Origin: SKVR01 sp964410015
Lineage (GTDB): Bacteria > Bacteroidota > Bacteroidia > Bacteroidales > UBA7960
Assembly (NCBI GenBank): GCA_964410015.1
Contig: CAYPFV010000120.1
Location: forward strand, 1 to 10,165
DNA length: 10,165 bases
Reading direction: 5' to 3'
The notes under the pieces are model-generated. The model worked only from the letters and a program-made list of their open reading frames with translations, did no database searches and was not told the DNA's origin. Within the stretch, counting starts at the first letter, position 1; every line of letters begins with the position of its first letter. This document shows, piece after piece, positions 1-7,979 of this stretch. Made by a program: the position numbers and the translations under genes.

Positions 1-47
1 AGACTGTTAGCGAGCTCCATCTGACCGAATTAATCAAATTATAAACA
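1..47. repeat. Left copy of a 47-bp terminal direct repeat
   Basis: The first 47 bases recur, in the same orientation, as the last 47 bases of the window (10119-10165). The only difference is at position 6 (G here, T in the right copy), so bases 7-47 are a perfect 41-base match. The repeat ends one base before the ATG of the lutA-like gene, so in this copy it is that gene's immediate upstream region. It has no Shine-Dalgarno-like purine run and ends in an AT-rich stretch. Whether it is an assembly overlap or a real genomic repeat cannot be decided from the window. Confidence 0.95.
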
Positions 48-48
48 G

Positions 49-771
49 ATGAAAGAAGTAGGTATTTTTATTCCCTGTTTTATTGATCAGGTATATCCTC
101 AAACGGGTTTTAATATGGTGAATGTATTGGAAAAAGCAGGTGTTAAAGTCGACTATAACCCCAATCAAACCTGCTGCGGGCAGATGGCTTTTAACGGAGG
201 TTATTGGGAAGAGGCCAGGTCTGTTGCTGAAAAGTTTATCAGGGATTTTTCTCATTATCAAACCGTGGTAGGTCCATCTGCATCTTGTGTTGGGATGGTG
301 CGAAATTATTATCCGGGTTTGTTTGATAACTCCGCCCTGCACCTTGAAAACAAGGCTTTGGGCAAAAAAATTTTTGAACTCACCGACTTTTTAGTCAATC
401 AATTAAAAATGGAAGACATTGGTGCTTCTTTTCACGCGAGCATCACCATACATGATTCATGTGCAGCACTAAGAGAATATGGATTGAAAGATGAACCCCG
501 AAAACTGCTAAAAAAAGTGAAAGGACTGGAAATTATTGAGATGGAAAATACTGATGTATGTTGCGGATTTGGAGGTACTTTTGCTGTAAAACATGAAGCA
601 GTTGCAACTGCCATGGCCGAGCAAAAAGTTGAAAATGCTTTGAAAACCGGGGCACAATATATTGTTTCAACAGAATCTTCTTGTCTTATGCACCTTCAGG
701 GATATCTTGAAAAAAACCAAATTCCTCTTAAGATTTTGCATATTGCCGATATTCTGGCTAGGGAGGAATAA
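49..771 (+). CDS. lutA: LutA/YkgE-type (Fe-S)-binding protein, CCG-domain
   Basis: Predicted soluble 240-residue protein with two cysteine-rich CCG domains in tandem. The first has Cys10 (IPCF), Cys42-Cys43-Gly and Cys80; the second has Cys138 (HDSC), Cys171-Cys172-Gly (VCCGFGG) and Cys212 (SSC). This spacing is typical of the heterodisulfide-reductase/glycolate-oxidase Fe-S family, and the length matches LutA of Bacillus (about 238 residues). LutA works with LutB and LutC to oxidise L-lactate to pyruvate, so the same role is inferred here. The start at 49 gives the expected N-terminus with Cys10; upstream is the terminal repeat, without a Shine-Dalgarno sequence. The usual lutB and lutC partners are not downstream: the next gene runs the other way and its stop lies two bases after this one. 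The partners may lie upstream of the window, or this may be a stand-alone relative with another substrate. Family assignment is firm, the lactate role is less so. Confidence 0.85.
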   Translation: MKEVGIFIPCFIDQVYPQTGFNMVNVLEKAGVKVDYNPNQTCCGQMAFNGGYWEEARSVAEKFIRDFSHYQTVVGPSASCVGMVRNYYPGLFDNSALHLENKALGKKIFELTDFLVNQLKMEDIGASFHASITIHDSCAALREYGLKDEPRKLLKKVKGLEIIEMENTDVCCGFGGTFAVKHEAVATAMAEQKVENALKTGAQYIVSTESSCLMHLQGYLEKNQIPLKILHIADILAREE

Positions 772-773
772 AG

Positions 774-1637
774 CTAATGGTATTTTTTTTGCCATAATTC
801 AACATAGGCTGCAACGCGCTCATTAAATAAATTTGCAATCTTGTCTACTAAAGGATGGGGAACAGAAAAATCGAGATTCTGAATTTTTTTTACAGGCAAA
901 ACTTTTTTACTGGTGCCCGAAATAAAAACTGCTTCCATGATTACAAGAGCTCTTGCCCTTATCTTTTCTTCTGTTATTATTATCTTGTTTTCCCTGCAAA
1001 TATCCATAATATGCCGTCGCGTAACACCGGGTAGTATGTCCTTTAAAGGAGGCGTAAGAACCTCTTCATTGCGAACAAAAAACACATTGCTGCTACTTCC
1101 TTCTGTAATAAAACCTTCTTTGTTCACCAGCAAAGTTTCATAAACATCTTGCTTTTCAATGGTTTCCTGATTTCTTTTACGTAATTCAGCATCCATGATC
1201 TTGGCATTGGGTTTTTTTCTGTGGCCGCTAAAAAGTACTACATCCACCCCTTTTTGATATTGCTCTGCTGAAGGATACTGATGAGGTTTGTTGTAGATCA
1301 GAAACTGTATCTTCTCCTGCTCATTGATACCCACAATTTTTATATTACCTTCCGTAACATTATTGTTTTCAATGACCTGATAAACCTGTTTTTCTAATTC
1401 TTTTTCCGGGAAATCTTTGCATGCACCCGCCATCCTGCAGGTTTGTTTCAGGCGTTGCAAATGGTCTTCCAAAAATAAAGCAATACCATCAATTACCCTG
1501 AAGACCTCGTAAATATAATAAGGGTGCTGCAGAAAAGAACCGTTAAAATCGTGAACCGGAACTAGTTTTCCGTTTTGCATATAGTAAGATCCCGAAATCT
1601 CTTTTGGAAAAGAAGGGGAAAAATTATTTGCAGACAT
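774..1637 (-). CDS. Aminotransferase class IV (IlvE/D-amino-acid transaminase/ADC-lyase fold)
   Basis: PLP-dependent fold-type IV enzyme of 287 residues, a normal family length. Visible signatures are YEVFRVIDG at 44-51 followed by LEDHLQRL (Arg62, near the cofactor phosphate in relatives), a probable Schiff-base lysine Lys146 in KPNAKIMDAELR, and the strongly conserved TEGSSSNVFFV with Glu179 binding the pyridine nitrogen. TPPLKDILPGVTRR (195-208) and FISGTSKKVLPV (238-249) complete the fold. Lys146 to Glu179 is 33 residues, close to the 32 in Bacillus D-amino-acid transaminase. Two parts deviate: the usual DRGF-xxGDG-VFE segment is replaced by GSFLQHPYYIYEVF, and the residues after the lysine (IMD) do not match the common S/T-x-N. 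The substrate (branched-chain, D-amino acid or aminodeoxychorismate) cannot be read from this. It is transcribed leftward toward lutA, separated by two bases at the stops; a possible promoter lies at 1689-1696. Confidence 0.85.
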   Translation of the reverse strand: MSANNFSPSFPKEISGSYYMQNGKLVPVHDFNGSFLQHPYYIYEVFRVIDGIALFLEDHLQRLKQTCRMAGACKDFPEKELEKQVYQVIENNNVTEGNIKIVGINEQEKIQFLIYNKPHQYPSAEQYQKGVDVVLFSGHRKKPNAKIMDAELRKRNQETIEKQDVYETLLVNKEGFITEGSSSNVFFVRNEEVLTPPLKDILPGVTRRHIMDICRENKIIITEEKIRARALVIMEAVFISGTSKKVLPVKKIQNLDFSVPHPLVDKIANLFNERVAAYVELWQKKYH

Positions 1638-1688
1638 TTTTAATCAGAGTTATTATGTTTCTCCCTGCAATTACTTGTTTTAATTTAG

Positions 1689-1696
1689 CAAATGTA
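1689..1696 (-). promoter_or_regulatory. Possible Bacteroidetes -7 box for the class IV aminotransferase
   Basis: Read on the minus strand this is TACATTTG, an exact match to the Bacteroidetes TAnnTTTG element. It would place the transcription start about 45 bases before the ATG at 1637. No TTTG is found at the expected 17-23 bases upstream; the nearest one is only 8 bases away. The call rests on the -7 element and its position alone. Confidence 0.35.
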
Positions 1697-1786
1697 GCAC
1701 TTCACAAAAAAACATTAATGACCCTCATATATCAGACCAGCAAATAAGAGAGAAGACGACTTATGGATATAAAATGGTTGCTGTTT

Positions 1787-2374
1787 TTACCAAAGATTCA
1801 CCACATCAAATGCTTTTTCTTCGATCCGGGAATAAAATTCTGAAGGATGATTCCAAGAAACACCTGGCGCTTTTTCATTGAGTTCTGCCAGATTTCTTTT
1901 TTTGAGATCAAAGATTAAAGTGCCATTGTAATCATAAACCCTCGGATAATAAAAGTGAGCCGTTACAAGCGGTTTTGAGGGCGAAGGGTTCTGGAGGTGA
2001 TGAATAACATTCAGGGGTTCGAAAATAACTTCTCCTTTCTGGTAACTTTTAGGAGGATGACAAAGCAGTTGATTAGTGTCAGAATCGAAAACAAATGCTG
2101 TTTCGGTAATCAACCCTTTGAGTATAGCAATATATCCCCAAAAATTATTATGTTGATGAGTAGGAAGTTGATATTGTGGTGGCCATACATTTAAAAATAC
2201 CCTCAGGGGTGAATCCATGATTACTACGCGGTAATAGTCGTCAAAACCTTTATCTTCCAGAAAACCCAGGTATTCTACATTGGTAAAATCGAATTTACTG
2301 AGTTTTATCTTCAGGTTATTGGGTTCTATTTCTTCTGAATTCAGACTCTTTAATTCTTCAATAACTTTTTGCAT
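1787..2374 (-). CDS. Cysteine dioxygenase-like cupin protein
   Basis: A 195-residue cupin that lines up, from memory, with cysteine dioxygenase (CDO), the non-haem iron enzyme that oxidises the cysteine thiol to cysteine sulfinate. Metal ligands are His73 and His75 (THQH) and His125 (VIHHLQN), matching His86/His88/His140 of mammalian CDO. Arg49 (YYRVV), 24 residues before His73, corresponds to CDO Arg60, which holds the substrate carboxylate; 3-mercaptopropionate dioxygenases carry Gln there. TAHFY at 138-142 matches the Ser-His-Tyr triad with His140 and Tyr142 kept and Ser replaced by Thr. Gly80 stands where mammalian CDO has the Cys of its Cys-Tyr crosslink, as is common in bacterial enzymes. 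It has no signal peptide or membrane segment. It is divergent from the class V gene, whose family also acts on cysteine or related compounds. The fold is likely; the exact thiol substrate is inferred. Confidence 0.72.
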   Translation of the reverse strand: MQKVIEELKSLNSEEIEPNNLKIKLSKFDFTNVEYLGFLEDKGFDDYYRVVIMDSPLRVFLNVWPPQYQLPTHQHNNFWGYIAILKGLITETAFVFDSDTNQLLCHPPKSYQKGEVIFEPLNVIHHLQNPSPSKPLVTAHFYYPRVYDYNGTLIFDLKKRNLAELNEKAPGVSWNHPSEFYSRIEEKAFDVVNLW

Positions 2375-2772
2375 CGCTTTTTATTAGGGATTTACTATAT
2401 TGGAATTATTCAACGGTTTAAAATTACGAAAAATTGACCAAACTCATGTTTTGTGAAAAACTTAAATTTTTGAAAGTAAACTCTAACCGGGCAAATACTT
2501 TTCTATATTTGAGTCAACTCTGAAAAGTTTATTATCCACAAACTACACAAGTTAGCACTAATTTATATCTTTGATTACCAGGCTAATAAGAATTTAATTT
2601 TTTCACTAATTAATTAAAAGGGACTTTTCGGAGCAGACTCATATTTAAAAACTAAAATGTCTTACGAAGTTTATTGTTAAAATGATCTTTAAATCAATAG
2701 AAATTCTCATCTTTGTAAACAATTGTATCAAAGTACAAAAAGTTTCTGTCAGAAAAAATAGGATAAATAGAT
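2375..2772. other. 398-bp AT-rich divergent intergenic region
   Basis: No credible ORF or RNA gene was seen. The region must hold the promoters of the CDO-like gene (leftward) and the class V gene (rightward). On the plus strand there are exact TAnnTTTG matches at 2504-2511 (TATATTTG) and 2566-2573 (TATCTTTG), and a one-mismatch CATCTTTG at 2708-2715, the last placed about 50 bases before the ATG at 2773. None has a TTTG at the right upstream spacing. The first overlaps a small palindrome, GAGTCAACTC, at 2511-2520. A perfect DnaA-box sequence, TTATCCACA, lies at 2532-2540. No clear leftward promoter was found; minus-strand sites near 2440-2470 match with one mismatch. Confidence 0.6.
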
Positions 2773-4251
2773 ATGTCTAATGAAAAGTATTTTGAAAAGT
2801 TCAGGAAAAACATTATTGGAATCGATCAAACTTTCATATCTCCTTTTGGGGTACAAAAGTTAGTTTATGCCGACTGGATTGCCAGCGGACGATTGTATGA
2901 ACCCATAGAAAAAGCATTGCAGGAGCGTTTTGGTCCTTTTGTAGGCAATACGCATACCGAATCAAGCGAAACAGGTATACTTATGACTCATGCCTATCAT
3001 GTGGCTCAAAAAAAGATCAAAGAACATGTAAATGCAGGACCTGAGGATGTAATCATAACAGCCGGAAGTGGTTTTACTACTGTTATCAATAAGTTTCAGC
3101 GTATTTTGGGGTTGAGGGTTTGTGGTAATCTCTCGGTGGGAAAATGTCTGAAAAAATCAGAAAAGCCTGTGGTTTTTATATCGCATATGGAGCATCACTC
3201 CAATCAAACTTCATGGTTTGAAACTACGGCCGATGTTGTAGTGGTAGAACCCGGAGATGATATGCTGGTAGATTTGAATCATTTGAAAGATGAGTTGGAA
3301 AAGCACAAGGATCGAAAATTGAAAATAGGTTCTTTTACTGCCTGTTCAAATGTTACTGGTATCCGCACACCTATTTATGATATGGCTCGTCTGATGCATG
3401 AATACGATGGCATTTGTTTTATTGATTATGCAGCTTCCGCTCCTTATGACCACATCAACATGCATCCTGCAGACCCCATGGAAAAGCTCGATGCCGTAAT
3501 GTTTTCACCTCATAAATTCTTAGGTGGTCCGGGGAGTCCGGGTGTTTTGGTTTTCGATTCCTCGTTTTACAATTCTGAAGTGCCCGATAACCCCGGCGGA
3601 GGTACTGTTGACTGGACTAATCCCTGGGGTGAATATAAATATATTGATGATATAGAATTAAGAGAAGATGGTGGTACACCTGGATTTTTGCAAACCATCA
3701 AAGCAGCACTTGCTATTGATCTGAAAAATCAAATGGGTGTTGAAAACATCCATGATCGTGAAAATGAATTGTTGAAAATTGCTTTCAAGGAATTTGAAAG
3801 CATTCCCAATGTAAGTATTCTGGCAGATAATACCCCCGAAAGGTTGGGTGTCATTTCTTTTTATTTTCCTGAAATACATTATAATCTGGTGGTAAAACTG
3901 CTCAACGACCGCTATGGCATACAAGTACGGGGTGGTTGTGCCTGTGCCGGTACTTACGGTCATTACCTGCTGAATGTAGACTACGAGCATTCCAAAAATA
4001 TCACCTCCAGGATCAATACCGGGGACCTTTCTGACAAACCTGGATGGATCAGATTGTCAATTCATCCCACCATGACCGATCAGGAACTTTATCTGATCAT
4101 TGACGCTCTGAAAGAGGTTCAGCAAAACCATAAGCGTTGGATGAAAGATTATGTTTATAATCCGCGAAAAAATGAATTTAAACACCTGAAAGCACCTTCT
4201 GAATATTCCGATCTTGTAAAAGATTGGTTCAGACTTTCTGTACCCGCTTAG
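2773..4251 (+). CDS. Aminotransferase class V, cysteine desulfurase-like PLP enzyme
   Basis: Fold-type I PLP enzyme of 492 residues, related to SufS/NifS-type cysteine desulfurases. The order of motifs is ADWIASGRL (33-41), GNTHTESSETG (58-68), SHMEHHSN with His141 stacking on the cofactor, IDYAASAP with Asp218 binding the PLP nitrogen, and FSPHKFLGGPGSPG with Lys248 as the Schiff-base lysine. RGGCACAG follows, with Cys391 at the place of the SufS persulfide Cys364, then IRLSI with Arg427 as the likely carboxylate anchor. Cysteine use is therefore plausible but not proven. The protein is roughly 85 residues longer than SufS, partly through a C-terminal tail after about residue 450 (rich in Trp, Lys and Tyr), and it has an additional Cys389 forming a C-x-C. 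No suf or isc genes are adjacent, which argues against a dedicated Fe-S assembly role. The gene is monocistronic, ended by the hairpin at 4264-4311. Confidence 0.85.
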   Translation: MSNEKYFEKFRKNIIGIDQTFISPFGVQKLVYADWIASGRLYEPIEKALQERFGPFVGNTHTESSETGILMTHAYHVAQKKIKEHVNAGPEDVIITAGSGFTTVINKFQRILGLRVCGNLSVGKCLKKSEKPVVFISHMEHHSNQTSWFETTADVVVVEPGDDMLVDLNHLKDELEKHKDRKLKIGSFTACSNVTGIRTPIYDMARLMHEYDGICFIDYAASAPYDHINMHPADPMEKLDAVMFSPHKFLGGPGSPGVLVFDSSFYNSEVPDNPGGGTVDWTNPWGEYKYIDDIELREDGGTPGFLQTIKAALAIDLKNQMGVENIHDRENELLKIAFKEFESIPNVSILADNTPERLGVISFYFPEIHYNLVVKLLNDRYGIQVRGGCACAGTYGHYLLNVDYEHSKNITSRINTGDLSDKPGWIRLSIHPTMTDQELYLIIDALKEVQQNHKRWMKDYVYNPRKNEFKHLKAPSEYSDLVKDWFRLSVPA

Positions 4252-4263
4252 GGGGGAAATAAA

Positions 4264-4311
4264 AAACCTCTCTGGTTTTATACACCTGGTTTAAAATGCC
4301 AGAGAGGGTTT
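4264..4311. terminator. Bidirectional intrinsic terminator between convergent genes
   Basis: A perfect 9-bp stem pairs CCTCTCTGG (4267-4275) with CCAGAGAGG (4299-4307). It is extended inward by TTTTA/TAAAA (4276-4280 with 4292-4296, past a two-base bulge) and outward by AAA/TTT around one bulged G. On the minus strand the hairpin runs straight into six Ts (complement of 4261-4266), a good signal for ending gcvP 40 bases after its stop. On the plus strand the following sequence is only moderately T-rich, so it is weaker for the class V gene. Confidence 0.85.
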
Positions 4312-4344
4312 GGTTTCATACTTTCCAGATTCAATCAGTTTTTT

Positions 4345-7233
4345 TTAATCTTGCTGTGCATAAGATTCAACCGGTTCACAGGTACAGATCAGATTTCTGT
4401 CACCGTATGCATCATCTATGCGAGTTACAGGTGTAAAATATTTGATCTCATCAGACCATGGCATCGGAAAAGCTGCTTTTTCTCTGGAATAAGGCATATC
4501 CCAGTTTGTGGCTGATACCATATGCGCTGTATGGGGTGCATTTTTCAGCACATTGTTTTCTTTGTCTGCAACTCCATCTTCAATCTCCCGGATTTCTTCC
4601 CTGATGGCGATCATGGCTTCCACGAACCTGTCAATTTCACTCAAAGGTTCACTTTCGGTAGGTTCAACCATGAGTGTACCAGGTACCGGGAATGCGACCG
4701 TAGGAGCATGAAAACCATAATCCATCAATCTTTTGGCAATATCAATGGCATCTATGCCGGCAGATTTCCGGAAAGGGTTACAGTCGAGAATAAGTTCATG
4801 CGCTGATCTGCCGTTTTTACCTGTATAAAGTATAGGGTAATAATCTTCCAAAGAAGTTTTAATATAATTGGCGTTCAGAATAGCGATTTTGGTTGCTTCG
4901 GTTAGGCCTTCTCCGCCCAACATTTTAATATAACCGTAGGTGATAGGCAGGATAAAAGCACTTCCATAGGGAGCACCTGCCACAGCATTGATTCCTTTTT
5001 CACCACCGGTTTTTGCCATTACGTGTCGGGGTAAAAATTTCACCAGATGCTCGGCCACACCAATAGGTCCAACGCCTGGTCCTCCACCACCATGGGGGAT
5101 AGCAAATGTTTTATGCAGGTTAAGATGACAAACATCGGCACCACAAATTGCAGGATTGGTAAGTCCAACCTGTGCATTCATATTAGCACCATCCATGTAT
5201 ACTTGTCCGCCATTGTCATGAATAATTCGGGTAACTTCCAGTATATGTTCTTCAAATACGCCATGGGTCGAAGGATAGGTAACCATAAGTGCAGCAAGGT
5301 TTTCTTTGTGAATCTCAGCTTTTACTTTCAGGTCATTAATATCGATATTACCCTTTTCATCGCATTTCACCACTACTACCCTGGTACCTGCCATCACAGC
5401 GCTGGCAGGGTTTGTTCCGTGTGCAGAAGAGGGTATCAGGGTGATATTTCTATATCCTTCACCGCGGCTTTGATGGTATGCTCTTATCACGGATAGCCCT
5501 GTATATTCCCCGGCAGCACCGGAATTGGGCATAAATGTAAGTGCCGCAAAGCCTGTTATTTCACAAAGATCATTTTCCAGATTCCGGATTAGTTCCAGGT
5601 ACCCTTCTGCCTGATCGCTGGGTACAAAGGGATGAATATTGGCAAATTCAGGCCAACTAAGGTGAAACAGTTCCGCTGCTGCATTGAGTTTCATCGTGCA
5701 GCTTCCCAGGGGAATCATGGTTCTGTTGAGCGCCAGGTCTCTGTTCTCCAGTTTTTTCAGATACCGCATCATATCGGTTTCTGAGTGGTAGCTGTTGAAA
5801 ACAGATTGTTGCAGAAAAGCACTTTGGCGTTTAAGTTCTTCCGGTATAGTAGTTATCTTCTCACATTCTGCTGGTTCGCATACAAAAGAAGTAAAATGTT
5901 TGTGATTGGCACGTGCAAAAACTTCCAGTATTCTGTTGATATCTTCCATCGAGGTCGTTTCATCAACACTAATTCCCACATTCTTTTCATCTATAATCCT
6001 GAAATTCATATCTTTTGCTTCTGCTATCTGACGGATATGATCGGAGTAGATATTTTCAGGGAGTTGAATTTGCAAGGTGTCGAAAAAATATTGATTGGTT
6101 TGCTTGTATCCATATTTTTCTACTTCTTGTGCCAATATCCCCGTAAGGATGTTGATATCCCGGGCGATCTTTTTGATTCCTTTTGGTCCGTGATATACTG
6201 CATACATACCTGCCATAACTGCAAGCAGTGCCTGGGCGGTGCAAATGTTGGAGGTAGCTCTTTCTCTTTTGATATGTTGTTCGCGGGTTTGAAGAGCCAT
6301 ACGCAGCGCACGATTTCCCAGTCTGTCAATCGAAACACCAATGATTCTTCCCGGAATTTGTCTTTTAAACTCATCGGTAGTGGCAAAAAATCCGGCGTGT
6401 GGTCCTCCATATCCCATAGGAACACCAAAGCGCTGTGAAGAACCGATAACCACATCTGCTCCCCATTCTCCGGGAGGTGTAAGTAAGGTAAGACTCAACA
6501 GGTCGGTGGCAACCACCAGCTTCATTTGATGGGCATTAATCTTTTCAGCAAACGGTTTGAAATTGTTTACTTTTCCTCTTTCATCGGGATATTGAACGAT
6601 GGCACCAAAATAAGAATCATCAAAATCTGCTTTTCTGCAATCACCTTCAACAAGTTCTATCCCAAGGGGAGTTGCACGGTTTTTCAGTACATCTTTGGTT
6701 TGGGGAAAAATACGTTTTGAAACAAAAAATTTGTTGGTTCCTTTTTTTTGTGCTGCTCTCGATCTGCTGTTAAAAAGCATGATCATGGCTTCTGCAGCCG
6801 CTGTTGATTCATCCAGAAGCGATGCATTGGCAATTTCCATGCCGGTAAGATCACTGATTAGGGTTTGGAAATTTAGTAAACCTTCCAAACGTCCCTGTGA
6901 TATTTCTGCCTGGTAAGGAGTATAGGCAGTATACCACCCCGGATTTTCCAGGATATTTCGTTGGATAACCCCCGGGGTAATGGTGTTGTAATACCCCATA
7001 CCAATATATGTTTTGTATATGCTATTTTTTTTGCCAAGTGCCTTCAGATGATTAATATATTCATATTCATTAAGTCCACGGGGTAAATTTAGTTTTTTAT
7101 TTAGCCGGATAGGGTGGGGTAGTGTTTGGTCAATAAGTTCATCAACAGAATGAACACCAATGCGGGCAGTCATTTTTCCAATATCGCCATTTTGAGGGCC
7201 ATTATGTCTGAGAATAAAATTATCTGTTATCAT
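4345..7233 (-). CDS. gcvP: Glycine dehydrogenase (decarboxylating), P-protein of glycine cleavage
   Basis: Full-length single-chain P-protein of 962 residues (E. coli 957). It decarboxylates glycine on PLP and passes the aminomethyl group to the lipoyl arm of GcvH. The N-terminal half (about 1-450) carries the catalytically silent copy of the fold, with YTPYQAEISQGRLE (104-117), SSQRFGVPMGYGGPHAGF (265-282) and REQHIKRERATSNICT (317-332). The C-terminal half contains MIPLGSCTMKLN (506-517), PSSAHGTNPASA (601-612) and the active-site LNLHKTFAIPHGGGGPG with PLP lysine Lys708. It ends in the typical GDRNLICTCEPVESY. In many bacteria the halves are separate proteins (GcvPA and GcvPB); here they are joined and undamaged. 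gcvT, gcvH and lpd are not present, so the other subunits are encoded elsewhere. The 161 bases upstream separate it from iorB on the same strand; I found no TAnnTTTG site or glycine riboswitch there, so read-through from iorAB is possible. Confidence 0.98.
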   Translation of the reverse strand: MITDNFILRHNGPQNGDIGKMTARIGVHSVDELIDQTLPHPIRLNKKLNLPRGLNEYEYINHLKALGKKNSIYKTYIGMGYYNTITPGVIQRNILENPGWYTAYTPYQAEISQGRLEGLLNFQTLISDLTGMEIANASLLDESTAAAEAMIMLFNSRSRAAQKKGTNKFFVSKRIFPQTKDVLKNRATPLGIELVEGDCRKADFDDSYFGAIVQYPDERGKVNNFKPFAEKINAHQMKLVVATDLLSLTLLTPPGEWGADVVIGSSQRFGVPMGYGGPHAGFFATTDEFKRQIPGRIIGVSIDRLGNRALRMALQTREQHIKRERATSNICTAQALLAVMAGMYAVYHGPKGIKKIARDINILTGILAQEVEKYGYKQTNQYFFDTLQIQLPENIYSDHIRQIAEAKDMNFRIIDEKNVGISVDETTSMEDINRILEVFARANHKHFTSFVCEPAECEKITTIPEELKRQSAFLQQSVFNSYHSETDMMRYLKKLENRDLALNRTMIPLGSCTMKLNAAAELFHLSWPEFANIHPFVPSDQAEGYLELIRNLENDLCEITGFAALTFMPNSGAAGEYTGLSVIRAYHQSRGEGYRNITLIPSSAHGTNPASAVMAGTRVVVVKCDEKGNIDINDLKVKAEIHKENLAALMVTYPSTHGVFEEHILEVTRIIHDNGGQVYMDGANMNAQVGLTNPAICGADVCHLNLHKTFAIPHGGGGPGVGPIGVAEHLVKFLPRHVMAKTGGEKGINAVAGAPYGSAFILPITYGYIKMLGGEGLTEATKIAILNANYIKTSLEDYYPILYTGKNGRSAHELILDCNPFRKSAGIDAIDIAKRLMDYGFHAPTVAFPVPGTLMVEPTESEPLSEIDRFVEAMIAIREEIREIEDGVADKENNVLKNAPHTAHMVSATNWDMPYSREKAAFPMPWSDEIKYFTPVTRIDDAYGDRNLICTCEPVESYAQQD

Positions 7234-7394
7234 TGAATAGGTATATTTATGTTTAGATGTTGGATGAATTAAAACTTTTGCCGGGAAACGAATTAACTGA
7301 TGTTATTGTTTTCACAATTACAATCATTTAATTTTTCTTTTGTTAATTGTTGGAATCAGGAAGATCATTTGCATGCCTGTTTTTATTTTTAGAA

Positions 7395-7979
7395 TTACTG
7401 AATATACTGCTTGGCCATTTCTTTGCCTTTATCCAGGGCTTTGAGATTCAACTCAACCAGTTGCTCACTTTTTTTACCAAAAAAGAACCTTATGGCATCC
7501 TGTATTTTAGCATAAGATATATCGAGAAAATCTGATGCAGCGCCAAGCATTATGATATTCGAAGCTTTTGATGTACCCAGTTCTGATGCCAACTCATCGG
7601 CATTAATGGCAATATGTTTTTTCAGGTTTTGTATTTCATTCATAATCTTATCTGGTTCAGGATAATCGGGGATGTTGATAAAAGGTTTTGTATTGGTAAT
7701 CAGCCAACCGTTTTGGTGAAGAAAAGGCAGGTATCTTAAAGATTCCATAGGTTCAACCGAAAGGATCAAATCTGCTTGTCCGTGAGGAATAAGATCAGAA
7801 GCGATAGGTTGATCAGACAATCTCAGATTGCTTTGCACATCGCCACCTCTTTGGCTCATACCATGTACTTCCGCCTGCTTCAAATACAGGCCACTACTTA
7901 CCGCTGCATGTCCAATGATGGCAGCAATAGAAAGTATGCCTTGTCCACCAACACCAGCGAGTATGATATCTTTTTTCAT
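7395..7979 (-). CDS. iorB: Indolepyruvate ferredoxin oxidoreductase, beta subunit
   Basis: A 194-residue gamma-type 2-oxoacid:acceptor oxidoreductase domain, normal length for IorB. GVGGQGILS (9-17) opens the Rossmann-like domain, and EVHGMSQRGGDVQSNLR (37-53) is the family signature. It pairs with IorA to convert aryl pyruvates (from Trp, Phe, Tyr) plus CoA into aryl-acetyl-CoA, CO2 and reduced ferredoxin, or the reverse in organisms that make aromatic amino acids from aryl acids. iorA lies upstream on the same strand, 148 bases away; the two are usually adjacent or overlapping. The ATG at 7979 starts the usual MKKDIILAGVGGQG. An open frame in the gap overlaps this ATG (TCATGA), see findings. 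Confidence 0.93.
   Translation of the reverse strand: MKKDIILAGVGGQGILSIAAIIGHAAVSSGLYLKQAEVHGMSQRGGDVQSNLRLSDQPIASDLIPHGQADLILSVEPMESLRYLPFLHQNGWLITNTKPFINIPDYPEPDKIMNEIQNLKKHIAINADELASELGTSKASNIIMLGAASDFLDISYAKIQDAIRFFFGKKSEQLVELNLKALDKGKEMAKQYIQ

Noticed and set aside
1735..1786. Terminator after the CDO-like gene
   Set aside because: CAGCAA and TTGCTG can pair on the minus strand, but only over about six bases with a loop above 30 and no T-run.
5047..5496. 149-codon plus-strand frame inside gcvP
   Set aside because: Antisense to the PLP-lysine region of gcvP, one of the most conserved parts of the protein; no independent motif.
5785..6438. 217-codon plus-strand frame inside gcvP
   Set aside because: It is fully antisense to a region of gcvP with clear conserved motifs; its residue pattern is that of a complementary-strand shadow.
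7234..7394. Glycine riboswitch ahead of gcvP
   Set aside because: The 161-base gap is AT-rich, lacks the GC-rich tandem aptamer cores and is too short for the usual double aptamer plus expression platform.
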